A program made the position numbers and the translations under genes. Positions 1-7,489 of a stretch of 35,281 nt of DNA are shown in pieces. This stretch comes from DASUBV01 sp035763085 (GTDB lineage: Bacteria > Actinomycetota > Actinomycetes > Streptosporangiales > Streptosporangiaceae), in contig DASUBV010000225.1 of NCBI GenBank assembly GCA_035763085.1, positions 1 through 35,281 of the forward strand. Direction: 5' to 3'. The notes under the pieces were generated by a model. It saw nothing but the letters and a program-made list of their open reading frames with translations, was not told the DNA's origin and ran no database searches. The stretch's first letter is position 1, and each line of letters starts with the position of its first letter.

Positions 1-1
1 G

Positions 2-775
2 CTGGCGGTAGGCGCGGGACTTGGCTCGCGAGCCGCAGATGCGCATGCTGCACCAGGAGCCGCTGCGGGTGGGCGAGCGATCGTAGAAGGCCCACAGGCA
101 GTCATCGGCCCCGCAGACCTTGAGCCGCTCCCAGGTGCCGAGCGTGGCGGCCCGCGCCGCGATGAGCAGGAGGCCGGCCAGGGCCGCCGGCCCGGCCCCG
201 GCTACGGTGCCCGCCGTGACCCCGGGGCGGCCGTCCGCCGTGATCTGCAGCTGAGTGGGCAGGCCGGCCGCGATCCGGCGCAGCGTCACCAGCTCCGGGA
301 CAGCGGGCTCCTGGCCGTCGGCGGCGGCCGCACCGCCACCCGGCGGCAGCGGCGCAGCACCGTCCGCCGGTGCGACGGCGGCACCGGCACGCGGCGGGGC
401 TGCGCGGCGCCGGCGGGGGTGGGCGTGCGAGCGCAGCACCCCGCGCAGCGCCTCGCGGAGCTCCAGGGCCAGGACGAGATCGGCCCGGGTGATCCGGCCG
501 CCGGCGGCCAGGCCGTGCTGGTCCAGCCACGCACCGAGCGCGGCCGGGCTGGTGAGCTCGTCGGTGCCCTGCTCGATGTCCCGGGTGTTGACGAAGGCGC
601 GGACCTTCTCCAGCTCCCCGGGCGCCGGGCTGATGCCCTCCGGATCGCCGTGGCCTGAATCGCCGGGCGTGCCGGGCACTGTCTCGCCGGGCGCTGTCTC
701 GCCGGGCGCCGGGGTGATGGCTTCCGGGTCGCCGGGCGGGCGCCCCGGGACCAGCGCCGGTCCTCGTCTGGCCAT
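2..775 (-). CDS. CGNR zinc-finger (ABATE-type) putative regulator, 3' end cut by window edge
   Basis: Read on the minus strand from ATG at 775, with GAGGAG (784-789) eight bases upstream, this frame is open to the window edge, giving about 258 residues. Residues 1-35 are a low-complexity Pro/Gly/Glu stretch with repeated PGE/PGT units. A helical region follows (EKVRAFVNTRDIEQG, then REALRGVL), as in the ABATE domain, then an Ala/Arg/Pro-rich linker. The C-terminus carries the zinc-binding signature: CGADDC, then FYDRS, WCSM and CGSR. The usual CGNR reads CGSR here. Family members are thought to be stress-linked transcription regulators, so DNA binding is inference. The stop codon is outside the window, probably only a few residues away. 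It is divergent from the ureohydrolase gene at 957. Confidence 0.8.
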   Translation of the reverse strand, partial: MARRGPALVPGRPPGDPEAITPAPGETAPGETVPGTPGDSGHGDPEGISPAPGELEKVRAFVNTRDIEQGTDELTSPAALGAWLDQHGLAAGGRITRADLVLALELREALRGVLRSHAHPRRRRAAPPRAGAAVAPADGAAPLPPGGGAAAADGQEPAVPELVTLRRIAAGLPTQLQITADGRPGVTAGTVAGAGPAALAGLLLIAARAATLGTWERLKVCGADDCLWAFYDRSPTRSGSWCSMRICGSRAKSRAYRQ

Positions 776-884
776 GGCGCCGACTCCTCGCTGTGCCGTT
801 CGTTCCTGCTCTGCTTCGTCACCACCATCTTACGTTTGATGGTTGCGATCCGGCTAGCCATGTGCCTACCCTGGTGGTATTGGC

Positions 885-913
885 GTCACCAGCATCTGTC
901 AGGAGATGGTGAC
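885..913 (+). other. Stem-loop upstream of the ureohydrolase gene
   Basis: GTCACC (885-890) pairs with GGTGAC (908-913), and inside it ATCT (894-897) pairs with AGAT (904-907). The left side has a 3-nt bulge and the loop is GTCAGG. It lies in the divergent 776-956 gap, about 45 nt before the start codon at 957. It could be a regulator-binding palindrome for either divergent gene or an mRNA leader hairpin; the sequence does not decide. Confidence 0.35.
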
Positions 914-956
914 GAATGACAAGAGACGAGCAGTAGGCCGGAGACAGGAGGCCGGG

Positions 957-1844
957 ATGAATGACTGGGTGGCTATCGGGGTTCCGAGTAGCGCCGGAGC
1001 GCATCATGCGGGGCAGGACCGGGCCCCGGCCGCGCTGCGGGCGGCCGGCCTGATCGACGGGCTGCGCGCGGCGGGCGTGGACATTTCCGACGCCGGTGAC
1101 CTGCCCGCGACGCCGTTCGCGGTTGACCATGAGCACCCGCGGGCGCGCAGCCTGGGCGCGGTCGTCAAGGTGGCCGGGCAGGTCGCCGACGCCGTGGCGG
1201 CCCAGCTGGCGGCCGGGGCGCGGCCGCTGGTCATCGGCGGCGACTGCACCATCACGGTCGGGGTGATGGCCGGCTTGCGGCGCCAGCACCCGGACGCGGG
1301 CCTGGTCTACGTGGACGGCGACACCGACCTCGGCACGCCGGATAAGGACGACGGCTCCGGGATCATGGACTCGATGGGCGTCGCTCACCTGCTCGGCCGC
1401 GGCGCCCCGGAACTGGCCGGCCTGGCCGGGTCGCCGCTGGACCCGCGGCGGCTGGCGCTGCTCGGCGGAGATCCGCGGGAGACCAGCGACGAGGGCCGCC
1501 GGTTCCTGGCCGAGGCCGGCGTGCGCTGCACCGAGGGGCCGGCCTTCGCAGCCGACCCGGCCGGCACGGCGCGGCAGGCGATCGCCGGGGTCGCCGCGGC
1601 GAGCGGCCCGGTGCTGGTGCACTACGACGTCGATGTCGTGGACTCGGGGAACCTGCCGCTGGGCAACTTCCCGCACTACGGCTCCGGGGTCACCCTGGAA
1701 CACGTCACCGCCGCCCTGCAGGTGCTGACCACGAACCCAGCCTGCCGCGGTTTGGTTTTGACCGAAGTCAACCCGTCCTACGACGCGGACGGCAGCCAGT
1801 TGCGGCGCTACACCAACGCGCTGGTGCGCGCCATCGCCGGCTAG
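957..1844 (+). CDS. Ureohydrolase (arginase/agmatinase fold) family protein, altered metal ligands
   Basis: A 295-residue protein of the arginase/agmatinase/formiminoglutamase fold, whose members hydrolyse guanidino compounds at a two-manganese centre. The start ATG at 957 has a perfect AGGAGG (946-951) five bases upstream; an in-frame ATG at 906 has no usable spacing. The ligand motifs are recognisable but altered. GGDH reads GGDC (C97), DAHxD reads DGDTD (D120, D122, D124), and the DxDxxD motif is intact (D224, D226, D229). Two of the normal histidine ligands are therefore Cys and Asp. From memory, Cys at the first site recurs in uncharacterised actinobacterial arginase-family proteins, so this may be a subfamily rather than a dead enzyme. 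The substrate cannot be named. Its stop overlaps the stop of the convergent downstream gene in a shared CTAG. Confidence 0.85.
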   Translation: MNDWVAIGVPSSAGAHHAGQDRAPAALRAAGLIDGLRAAGVDISDAGDLPATPFAVDHEHPRARSLGAVVKVAGQVADAVAAQLAAGARPLVIGGDCTITVGVMAGLRRQHPDAGLVYVDGDTDLGTPDKDDGSGIMDSMGVAHLLGRGAPELAGLAGSPLDPRRLALLGGDPRETSDEGRRFLAEAGVRCTEGPAFAADPAGTARQAIAGVAAASGPVLVHYDVDVVDSGNLPLGNFPHYGSGVTLEHVTAALQVLTTNPACRGLVLTEVNPSYDADGSQLRRYTNALVRAIAG

Positions 1845-2233
1845 CTGACCGGGATCAGCTCGTCGTACTCCCGGACCCGCAGCGTCGCCCAGTAGCTGAC
1901 GGTCGGCGGGGTGCGGTCCAGCATCTGGGCCAGCAGCGCGCCGTGGATGACCCGGACCGCCATCGGGGTGCCGTCGCCCGTGGTCACGTGATCGACGACG
2001 TACAGGTAGAAGTTGTCCGGGTCCTGCCGGGCCTCGGCGACCTGGCTCTCCTCCAGCGCCAGGACCTCACCGCGGGCGGAGCGGCCGAACGCCTTGACCT
2101 CGATCTTGCGCGGCGCGCTGAGGATGTCATAGGGCACGCCCCGGTGGCTGACATCCATCGGTGACCGGCCGGCATCGCGCTCGAGTTTCATCACGAACTC
2201 GAGAGCCAGGCGCTCGGTATCGGTGTTGGCCAC
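1841..2233 (-). CDS. DUF3883-like / PD-(D/E)XK-fold domain protein
   Basis: A 130-residue minus-strand protein. I chose GTG at 2233 because GGAGGG (2238-2243 on the complement) lies just upstream and the family-like sequence begins there (VANTDTERLALEFVMKLE). A longer frame upstream is low-complexity and unlikely to be translated. The core shows VSHRGVPYDI followed by RKIEVKAFG, the pattern of DUF3883 and of PD-(D/E)XK nuclease folds: Asp in the YDI segment, then E-x-K. A FYLYVVDHV strand follows. In the known family this domain is often fused to helicases or restriction-type proteins; here it stands alone. Nuclease activity is inference. It is convergent with the ureohydrolase gene. Confidence 0.7.
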   Translation of the reverse strand: MANTDTERLALEFVMKLERDAGRSPMDVSHRGVPYDILSAPRKIEVKAFGRSARGEVLALEESQVAEARQDPDNFYLYVVDHVTTGDGTPMAVRVIHGALLAQMLDRTPPTVSYWATLRVREYDELIPVS

Positions 2234-2414
2234 TATGCCCTCCAGCGCCCGTGTCTGCCCGGGGGGCCACCCTCCCGGAACCCCCGGTGCCCAGTTAGTC
2301 CGGCGCGTCTCCGCCGCCATCATGCACCTTAGGGCAGGGTTTGGCGGCTGGCTTGCGGTGTTTGCGCCCGGCCGGCCGCGACCCCCGCGGCCGCCGCCCG
2401 GCCAGAATGTCCCC

Positions 2415-2537
2415 ATGGACACCCAGTACCGTGCCGACCTGGACTTCGACATCATCTTCTCCAACGGCGGCTCCCTGCACGGTGCGGAGTTCCGCATCGA
2501 CATCGGTAGCCTGCACGGCGGCATTCCGGCCGCCTAG
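2415..2537 (+). CDS. Very small hypothetical protein (40 aa)
   Basis: ATG at 2415 opens a 40-residue frame with the segments DLDFDIIFSNGG and GAEFRIDIGSLHGG, ending at TAG 2535-2537. There is no convincing Shine-Dalgarno sequence. The FSNGG-to-IDI pattern resembles, from memory, the N-terminus of short actinobacterial proteins of unknown function that are normally longer, so this may be a truncated relative. A GC-rich hairpin follows at 2549-2570. No function can be assigned. Confidence 0.4.
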   Translation: MDTQYRADLDFDIIFSNGGSLHGAEFRIDIGSLHGGIPAA

Positions 2538-2548
2538 CCGGCTCCCCG

Positions 2549-2570
2549 GCCCGGGCCAGGGCGCCCGGGC
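2549..2570 (+). terminator. GC-rich hairpin between the small ORF and the B12-binding gene
   Basis: GCCCGGGC (2549-2556) pairs with GCCCGGGC (2563-2570) around a six-base loop. There is no T-run, as is usual for actinobacterial terminators. A -10-like TACGCT (2574-2579) follows, consistent with one unit ending and the next starting. Confidence 0.4.
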
Positions 2571-2635
2571 GACTACGCTGCGAGGGGGCAGGCCAACGGC
2601 GGCCAGCCAGCCAGTGAAAGGCCAGGAGTCAGCGC

Positions 2636-3043
2636 ATGAGCAGTATCCGGGTCGTCATCGCCAAGCCGGGCCTGGACGGTCACGACCGGGGCGCGAAGGT
2701 GGTGGCGCGAGCACTGCGGGACGCCGGCGTCGAGGTCATCTACACCGGGCTGCACCAGACCCCGGAGCAGATCGTCGCGGCGGCGCTGCAGGAAGACGCC
2801 GCCGCTATCGGCCTGTCGGTCCTGTCGGGCGCGCACATGACGCAGTTCCGGCGAGTCCTGGAGCTGCTGGCCGAGCGGAACGCGTCCGACATCGTGGTGT
2901 TCGGCGGCGGCATCATCCCCGATGCCGACATCGCCGAGCTGAAGCAACTGGGCGTGGCCGCTATCTTTACCCCCGGCGCCCCGACTACCGAGATAGTGGA
3001 CTGGGTCCGGTCGGCACTGGCGCCAGCGGAGACCACGGGCTAG
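2636..3043 (+). CDS. Cobalamin (B12)-binding domain protein, methylmalonyl-CoA mutase C-domain type
   Basis: A 135-residue stand-alone B12-binding Rossmann domain of the kind at the C-terminus of methylmalonyl-CoA mutase. ATG 2636 has AGGAG (2624-2628) seven bases upstream. The cobalamin signature DGHDRG (residues 14-19) includes His16, the expected lower axial ligand. LSVLSGAH and VFGGGIIPDADI match the other two conserved cofactor loops. It lacks the TIM-barrel catalytic domain, so it must pair with a separate mutase subunit or act as a B12 carrier or sensor. It lies 118 bp before sucC, whose product handles succinyl-CoA, the mutase product. That fits propionyl-CoA metabolism, but the partner subunit is not in this window. 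Confidence 0.9.
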   Translation: MSSIRVVIAKPGLDGHDRGAKVVARALRDAGVEVIYTGLHQTPEQIVAAALQEDAAAIGLSVLSGAHMTQFRRVLELLAERNASDIVVFGGGIIPDADIAELKQLGVAAIFTPGAPTTEIVDWVRSALAPAETTG

Positions 3044-3161
3044 CTCGTGTGCCGCCTGCCGCCGCGCCGCCACCCGGCGCACCTGTTCCCCGCGCCTGCC
3101 GCGCACCCGGCCGCGCCCCTGGCCGGCCGACAACATTGCCGAGCACGAAGGACGGCCCCGA

Positions 3162-4358
3162 GTGGACCTGTTTGAGTATCAGGCGAAGGACATCTTCGCT
3201 AACTATGGCGTTCCGATCCAGCAGGGCAAGGTAGCCACCACCCCCGACGAGGCGCGCGCCATCACGGCCGAGTTCATCGCGGCGGGCAAGCCCGGCGTGG
3301 TGATCAAGGCGCAGGTGAAGACCGGCGGGCGCGGCAAGGCCGGCGGGGTGAAGCTGGCCGCCACTGCGGAGGAGGCGGCGGAGAAGGCCGCGAAGATCCT
3401 CGGCATGGACATCAAGGGCCACACCGTGCACTCGGTGCTGATCGCCGAGGACATCGACATCGCGCAGGAGTACTACCTGTCGTTCCTGCTCGACCGGGGC
3501 GAGCGCACGTTCCTGGCCATGTGCTCGGTCGAGGGCGGCATGGAGATCGAGGAAGTCGCCCGGACCAACCCGCAGGCGCTGGCCAAGATCCCGGTCAGCC
3601 CGCTGGCCGGCGTGGACGCGGCCAAGGCGGCCGAGATCATCGCGGCCGGCGGCCTGCCGGAGGAGGCACGGGCCGGGGCGGCGGCACTGGCCGAGCGGAT
3701 GTGGGCGGTGTTCACCGACGAGGACGCCACGCTGGTGGAGGTCAACCCGCTGGTGCTGACCGGCAGCGGCGAGGTCATCGCCCTGGACGCCAAGGTCACC
3801 CTGGACGACAACGCGGCCTTCCGGCAGAGCCTCGACCAGTACGCCGACCCCACGGCGGCCGACCCGCTGGAGGCACGGGCCAAGGCCAAGCACCTGAACT
3901 ACGTGAAGCTGGACGGCGAGGTCGGCATCATCGGCAACGGCGCCGGCCTGGTCATGTCCACCCTGGACGTCGTGGCCTACGCGGGCGAGTCGTTCGGCGG
4001 GGTGCGGCCGGCCAACTTCCTGGACATCGGCGGTGGTGCCTCGGCCGAGGTGATGGCCAACGGCCTGGACATCGTGCTGTCCGACCCGTCGGTCCGCAGC
4101 GTGCTGGTCAACGTGTTCGGCGGGATCACCGCCTGCGACGCGGTGGCCAACGGCATCGTGTCGGCGATCGGGCTGCTGGCCGAGCAGGGCAGCCCGGTGC
4201 GGCACCCGATCGTGGTGCGGCTGGACGGCAACAACGCGGCCGAGGGTCGCGCCATCCTGGACAACGCGGCCATCCCCGTGGTGGAGCAGGTGGCGACGAT
4301 GGACGATGCGGCGCGGCGCGCCGCCGAGCTGGCCGCTGCGGCCGTGACGGGAGCATGA
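3162..4358 (+). CDS. sucC: Succinyl-CoA synthetase (ADP-forming) beta subunit
   Basis: SucC, 398 residues, forms the heterodimer or heterotetramer with SucD that makes succinate and ATP from succinyl-CoA in the TCA cycle. The start is GTG 3162 (MDLFEYQAKDIFANYGV), with a GAAGGA purine stretch at 3147-3152. The N-terminal half is an ATP-grasp domain (KTGGRGKAGGVKL near residue 50, VEVNPLVL near residue 192, ALDAKVTLDD). The C-terminal ligase-CoA domain has GNGAGLVM, ANFLDIGGGA and NVFGGI. The length is normal for the family (E. coli 388). One base separates its stop from the sucD start, so the two are translationally coupled. Confidence 0.97.
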   Translation: MDLFEYQAKDIFANYGVPIQQGKVATTPDEARAITAEFIAAGKPGVVIKAQVKTGGRGKAGGVKLAATAEEAAEKAAKILGMDIKGHTVHSVLIAEDIDIAQEYYLSFLLDRGERTFLAMCSVEGGMEIEEVARTNPQALAKIPVSPLAGVDAAKAAEIIAAGGLPEEARAGAAALAERMWAVFTDEDATLVEVNPLVLTGSGEVIALDAKVTLDDNAAFRQSLDQYADPTAADPLEARAKAKHLNYVKLDGEVGIIGNGAGLVMSTLDVVAYAGESFGGVRPANFLDIGGGASAEVMANGLDIVLSDPSVRSVLVNVFGGITACDAVANGIVSAIGLLAEQGSPVRHPIVVRLDGNNAAEGRAILDNAAIPVVEQVATMDDAARRAAELAAAAVTGA

Positions 4359-4359
4359 G

Positions 4360-5247
4360 ATGGCAATCTTCCTGACCGGCGACAGCCGGATCATCGTGCA
4401 GGGCATCACCGGCTCGGAGGGCCGCAAGCACGGCGCGCGGATGATCGAGGCCGGCACGAAGGTGGTCGGCGGCACCAACCCGCGCAAGGCGGGCCAGACC
4501 GTGGACCTGGCCGGCCAGCAGGTGCCGGTGTTCGCGACCGTCGCCGAGGCGATGGCGCAGACCGGCGCCGACGTCTCGGTGGTCTTCGTGCCGGAGACCG
4601 GCACCAAGGCAGCGGTCATCGAGGCCATCGACGCGCGGATGCCGCTGGTCATCGTGATCACCGAGGGCGTGCCGGTGCACGACACCGCCGTCTTCTGGGC
4701 GCATGCGGAGGCGGCCGGGAACACCACCCGCATCGTCGGCCCGAACTGCCCCGGCGTGGCCTCGCCCGGCAAGTCGAACGCCGGCATCATCCCGGCCGAC
4801 ATCACCACCGAGGGCCGGATCGGGCTGGTCTCCAAGTCCGGCACGCTGACCTACCAGATGATGTACGAGCTGCGCGACATCGGCTTCTCGACCGCCGTCG
4901 GCATCGGCGGTGACCCGATCATCGGCACCACCCATATCGACTGCCTGCGCGCCTTCCAGGAGGACCCGCAGACCGAGGCGATCGTGATGATCGGCGAGAT
5001 CGGCGGCGACGCCGAGGAACGCGCGGCCGCGTTCATCGAGAAGAACGTGACCAAGCCCGTGGTCGCCTACGTGGCCGGGTTCACCGCGCCCGAGGGCAAG
5101 ACGATGGGGCACGCGGGCGCGATCATCTCGGGCTCGGCGGGCACGGCGCAGGCCAAGAAGGAAGCGCTGGAGAAGGTCGGCGTCCGCGTCGGCCGCACCC
5201 CGAGCGAGACCGCCGCCCTGGTCCGCGAGGTCCTCCAGGCCAGCTAA
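4360..5247 (+). CDS. sucD: Succinyl-CoA synthetase alpha subunit
   Basis: SucD, 295 residues, is the CoA-binding and phosphohistidine subunit. ATG 4360 follows the sucC TGA (4356-4358) after one base. The N-terminal CoA-binding Rossmann domain has VQGITGSEGRKH and GTNPRKAG. The middle carries GPNCPGVASPGKSNAGI and VSKSGTLTYQ. The catalytic histidine is H251 in GHAGAIISG, equivalent to H246 of the E. coli enzyme. The sequence is intact from end to end. Downstream are two GC-rich hairpins and then a repeat-filled gap before the DUF6350 gene. In M. tuberculosis sucCD is also followed, a few genes on, by the PerM gene and purN-purH. Confidence 0.97.
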   Translation: MAIFLTGDSRIIVQGITGSEGRKHGARMIEAGTKVVGGTNPRKAGQTVDLAGQQVPVFATVAEAMAQTGADVSVVFVPETGTKAAVIEAIDARMPLVIVITEGVPVHDTAVFWAHAEAAGNTTRIVGPNCPGVASPGKSNAGIIPADITTEGRIGLVSKSGTLTYQMMYELRDIGFSTAVGIGGDPIIGTTHIDCLRAFQEDPQTEAIVMIGEIGGDAEERAAAFIEKNVTKPVVAYVAGFTAPEGKTMGHAGAIISGSAGTAQAKKEALEKVGVRVGRTPSETAALVREVLQAS

Positions 5248-5298
5248 CCCCGGACTGCGCGAACCCGGGGCGGCCAACACCAGCCCCGGACCCGGGGC
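5248..5298 (+). terminator. Tandem hairpins after sucD
   Basis: CCCCGG (5248-5253) pairs with CCGGGG (5265-5270), and GCCCCGG (5283-5289) with CCGGGGC (5292-5298). They sit directly after the sucD stop and probably end the sucCD transcript. Neither has a T-run. Confidence 0.45.
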
Positions 5299-5317
5299 CG
5301 CGCCAGCGGCCCTCGGG

Positions 5318-5382
5318 AGCGAGCCGGAGGGATGCCCGGCGCCGCCTGGACTGAGGAGCCTGCGACGAGGGAAGGCGGCGCC
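5318..5382 (+). repeat. Palindromic dispersed repeat, copy A
   Basis: The copy starts with AGCGAGCCGGAG (5318-5329). It then forms a stem from GGCGCCGCCT (5338-5347) and AGGCGGCGCC (5373-5382), perfect over 10 bp, around a 25-nt loop (5348-5372). An inverted second copy lies at 11339-11400 with a loop identical at all 25 positions and one compensatory stem change. The copy here is in a non-coding gap, directly before a 27-bp tandem array. Confidence 0.85.
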
Positions 5383-5389
5383 TCCAGGG

Positions 5390-5509
5390 GCATCCCGAAG
5401 GCTCGCGGGAAATACAGCATCCGAAGGCTCGCGGGAAATACAGCATCCCGAAGGCTTGCGGGAAATCGAGCATCCCGCCGGCTTGCGGGAAGTCGAGCTT
5501 GCGGGAACC
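5390..5509 (+). repeat. Tandem array of four ~27-bp units plus a partial fifth
   Basis: The units run 5390-5416, 5417-5442 (one C missing), 5443-5469 and 5470-5496, with a partial unit at 5497-5509. Each begins GCATCCCG (GCATCCG in unit 2) and contains CGGGAA; TCCCG and CGGGA within a unit can pair as a small stem around eight bases. Units 1 and 2 are nearly identical, and units 3 and 4 drift in the final bases (AAATACA to AAGTCGA). The 26-bp unit breaks any reading frame, so the array is unlikely to be coding. Confidence 0.9.
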
Positions 5510-5557
5510 ACGGCGCGCCTCCCGGCGTGCGGGGCGGGCAGTTGTCAGGCTTGTGTG

Positions 5558-6979
5558 GTGACTACCCCCGCCACGCGTGCCAGCGGTACCGGACCTAGCA
5601 GCCAGGGCAGCGCCGCCAGCCAGGGCAGCAAGGGCCGCGCCTCCCGGCCCGCGCCCGGCGGCAGCCGCCCATTGGCGGTCACCGGGATCATCGCGGCCTG
5701 CGTCGCCGCGGCCGCCGGGCTGGCCGTGCTCATCCTGGTCGTGCTGGTGGGCTGGATCGCCGCGCCGCATGCCGGGCAGAGCCTGACCGGCGTCTTGCGC
5801 ACCGCCACCCTGCTGTGGCTCATCGGCCACCATGTCGGCTTCGCGCTGCCCGGTGCCGGGCGGATCGGCATGCTGCCGCTGGGCCTGGTCCTGCTGCCCG
5901 GCGCGCTGCTGTGGCGGGCCGGCCGCTGGGTGGTGCGGGCGGGCGGGGTTGTCCGGCTCCGGTACGTCGGCTACGCGGCCCTGGCGCTGGCCGTCCCGTA
6001 CGCGCTGGCGGCCGGGGTGCTGGCCCTGGCCAGCCACTCGGCGCAGGCCACGCCGTCGGCACCGCAGGCCGTCATCTGCGGGTTCCTGCTCGCGCTGGTG
6101 GCCGGCGGGCTCGGCGGCGCCCGCGCCCTGGCGCCGTGGCCGCAGCTCACCCGGCTGCTGCCGGACCGGCCGCGCTCGGTGATCATCGGCATCATCGGGG
6201 CGCTGGCCGTGCTGGCCGTCAGCGGCTCGGTGCTGGCCGGCGCATCCCTGGCCACGCACATCGGCGAGTACGACACGCTCAGCGCCAGCCTGGAGCCTGG
6301 GGCCATCGGCTCGGTGCTGCTGCTGGTTACCCAGCTGGCCTACATCCCGAACGCCATTGTCTGGGCCATCTCCTTCACCCTCGGCCCCGGCTTTGCCTTC
6401 GGTACCGGCACGATCGTGGCGCCGACCGGCGCGGCACTCGGCCAGCTGCCCGCTTTCCCGCTGCTGGCGGCCCTGCCGCAGGGGATGCAGAACGGGTCCC
6501 CGGTGTGGCTGACCGTCATCGTGCTGGCCCTGCCCTACCTGTCCGGCTGCGCGGCGGGCCTGCTGCTGGTCCGCGCGGCCCCGTTCCCCGCGCTGGAAGC
6601 CGCGCCGGTGTGGGGACTGGCCTGCGGCGCGGCCGCCGGGGCCACGCTCGGCATCCTGGCCGCGTTCTCCGGCGGCCCGCTGGGGGACGGGCGGCTGGCC
6701 GCCGTCGGCCCGTCCGGGTGGCAGGTGGGTGCCATCGCCGCCCTGGAGATCGGGGTCGCCTGTGCCGTCACGGCCGGGATCGTGAACTGGCTGCGGCTGG
6801 GCCGCCGGGCACGCCCCGCGGGCGGGCCGGACAGTGCGGCTGACCCCAAGGTGCGCCTGCCGCAGCCCCGGACGGGCGGCGAGGACGCCGACCCGCACAC
6901 GATCTACCTGGACCCGTGGGCAGGCGATGAGCCCAGCGAGCCGCCGCCGGTCCCGCGCGGCCCGGCGTCGCTGCCGTAG
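5558..6979 (+). CDS. DUF6350 family polytopic membrane protein (PerM-like)
   Basis: An integral membrane protein of about 473 residues. Two adjacent GTG codons (5555 and 5558) are possible starts, and I prefer 5558, giving TTPATRASG after the initiator. No strong ribosome-binding site is visible, and the frame upstream runs through the tandem repeats. After a polar Ser/Gly/Arg-rich N-terminus of about 45 residues there are roughly ten hydrophobic segments, starting VTGIIAACVAAAAGLAVLI. A characteristic loop reads AYIPNAIVWAISFTLGPGF. The tail of about 65 residues is cytoplasmic-looking and acidic/proline-rich. The M. tuberculosis homolog in the same gene neighbourhood, PerM (Rv0955), is linked to cell division under stress; transferring that role here is inference from fold and synteny. 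It is convergent with the gene at 6986. Confidence 0.85.
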   Translation: MTTPATRASGTGPSSQGSAASQGSKGRASRPAPGGSRPLAVTGIIAACVAAAAGLAVLILVVLVGWIAAPHAGQSLTGVLRTATLLWLIGHHVGFALPGAGRIGMLPLGLVLLPGALLWRAGRWVVRAGGVVRLRYVGYAALALAVPYALAAGVLALASHSAQATPSAPQAVICGFLLALVAGGLGGARALAPWPQLTRLLPDRPRSVIIGIIGALAVLAVSGSVLAGASLATHIGEYDTLSASLEPGAIGSVLLLVTQLAYIPNAIVWAISFTLGPGFAFGTGTIVAPTGAALGQLPAFPLLAALPQGMQNGSPVWLTVIVLALPYLSGCAAGLLLVRAAPFPALEAAPVWGLACGAAAGATLGILAAFSGGPLGDGRLAAVGPSGWQVGAIAALEIGVACAVTAGIVNWLRLGRRARPAGGPDSAADPKVRLPQPRTGGEDADPHTIYLDPWAGDEPSEPPPVPRGPASLP

Positions 6980-6985
6980 CCCTTG

Positions 6986-7489
6986 TTACGAGTGCCGGCC
7001 GTAGTGCGACTGCACGGCCTGCAGCAGATGGTTCATGCAGGTCTGCGCCTGAGCTGAGGTCGAGGCGTTGTTCATGCACTGCTCGTAGTTCTGGACCTGG
7101 TGCGGGATCGCGAGCACCACCAGGGCCATCAGGGACAGCACGACCGAGATCACGCCCAGCACGATGCCGGCCACCGAGCCGCGCGGCCGGACCGCGCCCT
7201 CGCGGTGTGCCCGGGCTCCGGCCGTGATCCCCAGCACGGTGGCGCCCAGGCCGACGACCAGCGCGAACACCACGAGGTAGATGGCATGCCCGGCCTGGTT
7301 GGCCGCGGTCAGGGCGAGCAGGCTCAGCAGGCCGAAGATCGCGGCCGCCAGCGCCCGCTGGCGCAGCTCGCGGCGCGGCACGCCGGCCGGCTTGGGCCGT
7401 GCGGCAGCCGGCGCGGGCGGGCGCGGCGCCGGGGGCGGGACGGCTCCGGGCGGCGGCGGGGGCACCGCCGGCTGGTCAGGGAAGAACAT
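6986..7489 (-). CDS. Proline-rich N-terminus membrane protein, DUF4190-like
   Basis: Read from ATG 7489 this is a 167-residue protein: a proline/alanine-rich cytoplasmic head (about 1-45) and three hydrophobic segments (AAIFGLLSLLALTA, IYLVVFALVVGLGATVLGITAGA, GSVAGIVLGVISVVLSLMALVVLAI). The extracytoplasmic tail has two cysteines (QCMNN and TCMNH) spaced for a disulfide. The layout resembles DUF4190-type actinobacterial proteins of unknown role. The start is uncertain. ATG 7489 has GGAGGAG about 14 bases away, too far. An in-frame CTG at 7567 has GGGAGG six bases upstream and would add 26 Ser/Thr/Pro-rich residues beginning SADQTPSTT, ahead of a TGA. No partner gene is evident. Confidence 0.75.
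   Translation of the reverse strand: MFFPDQPAVPPPPPGAVPPPAPRPPAPAAARPKPAGVPRRELRQRALAAAIFGLLSLLALTAANQAGHAIYLVVFALVVGLGATVLGITAGARAHREGAVRPRGSVAGIVLGVISVVLSLMALVVLAIPHQVQNYEQCMNNASTSAQAQTCMNHLLQAVQSHYGRHS

Noticed and set aside
2234..2524. Longer N-terminus for the DUF3883-like protein
   Set aside because: The extension is Pro/Gly/Arg-rich, covers the small ORF on the other strand, and GTG 2233 has a ribosome-binding site.
2985..4844. 619-codon open frame on the minus strand across sucC and sucD, and similar long antisense frames at 5123-6898, 8245-10200, 12673-14607, 14751-17060, 24476-26920 and 29570-32011
   Set aside because: They lie opposite well-supported genes and translate to Arg/Gly/Ala/His-rich sequence with no family features. 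Long antisense frames are expected in very GC-rich coding DNA.
5390..5509. CRISPR array
   Set aside because: The repeats are directly adjacent with no unique spacers, and no cas genes are present.
5332..5598. Plus-strand frame through the palindrome and tandem repeats (encodes WTEEPATRE and LAGN/LAGS repeats)
   Set aside because: The similarity to the ArsR tail comes from the shared DNA repeat. There is no convincing ribosome-binding site, and the 26-bp unit shows that the frame is not maintained.
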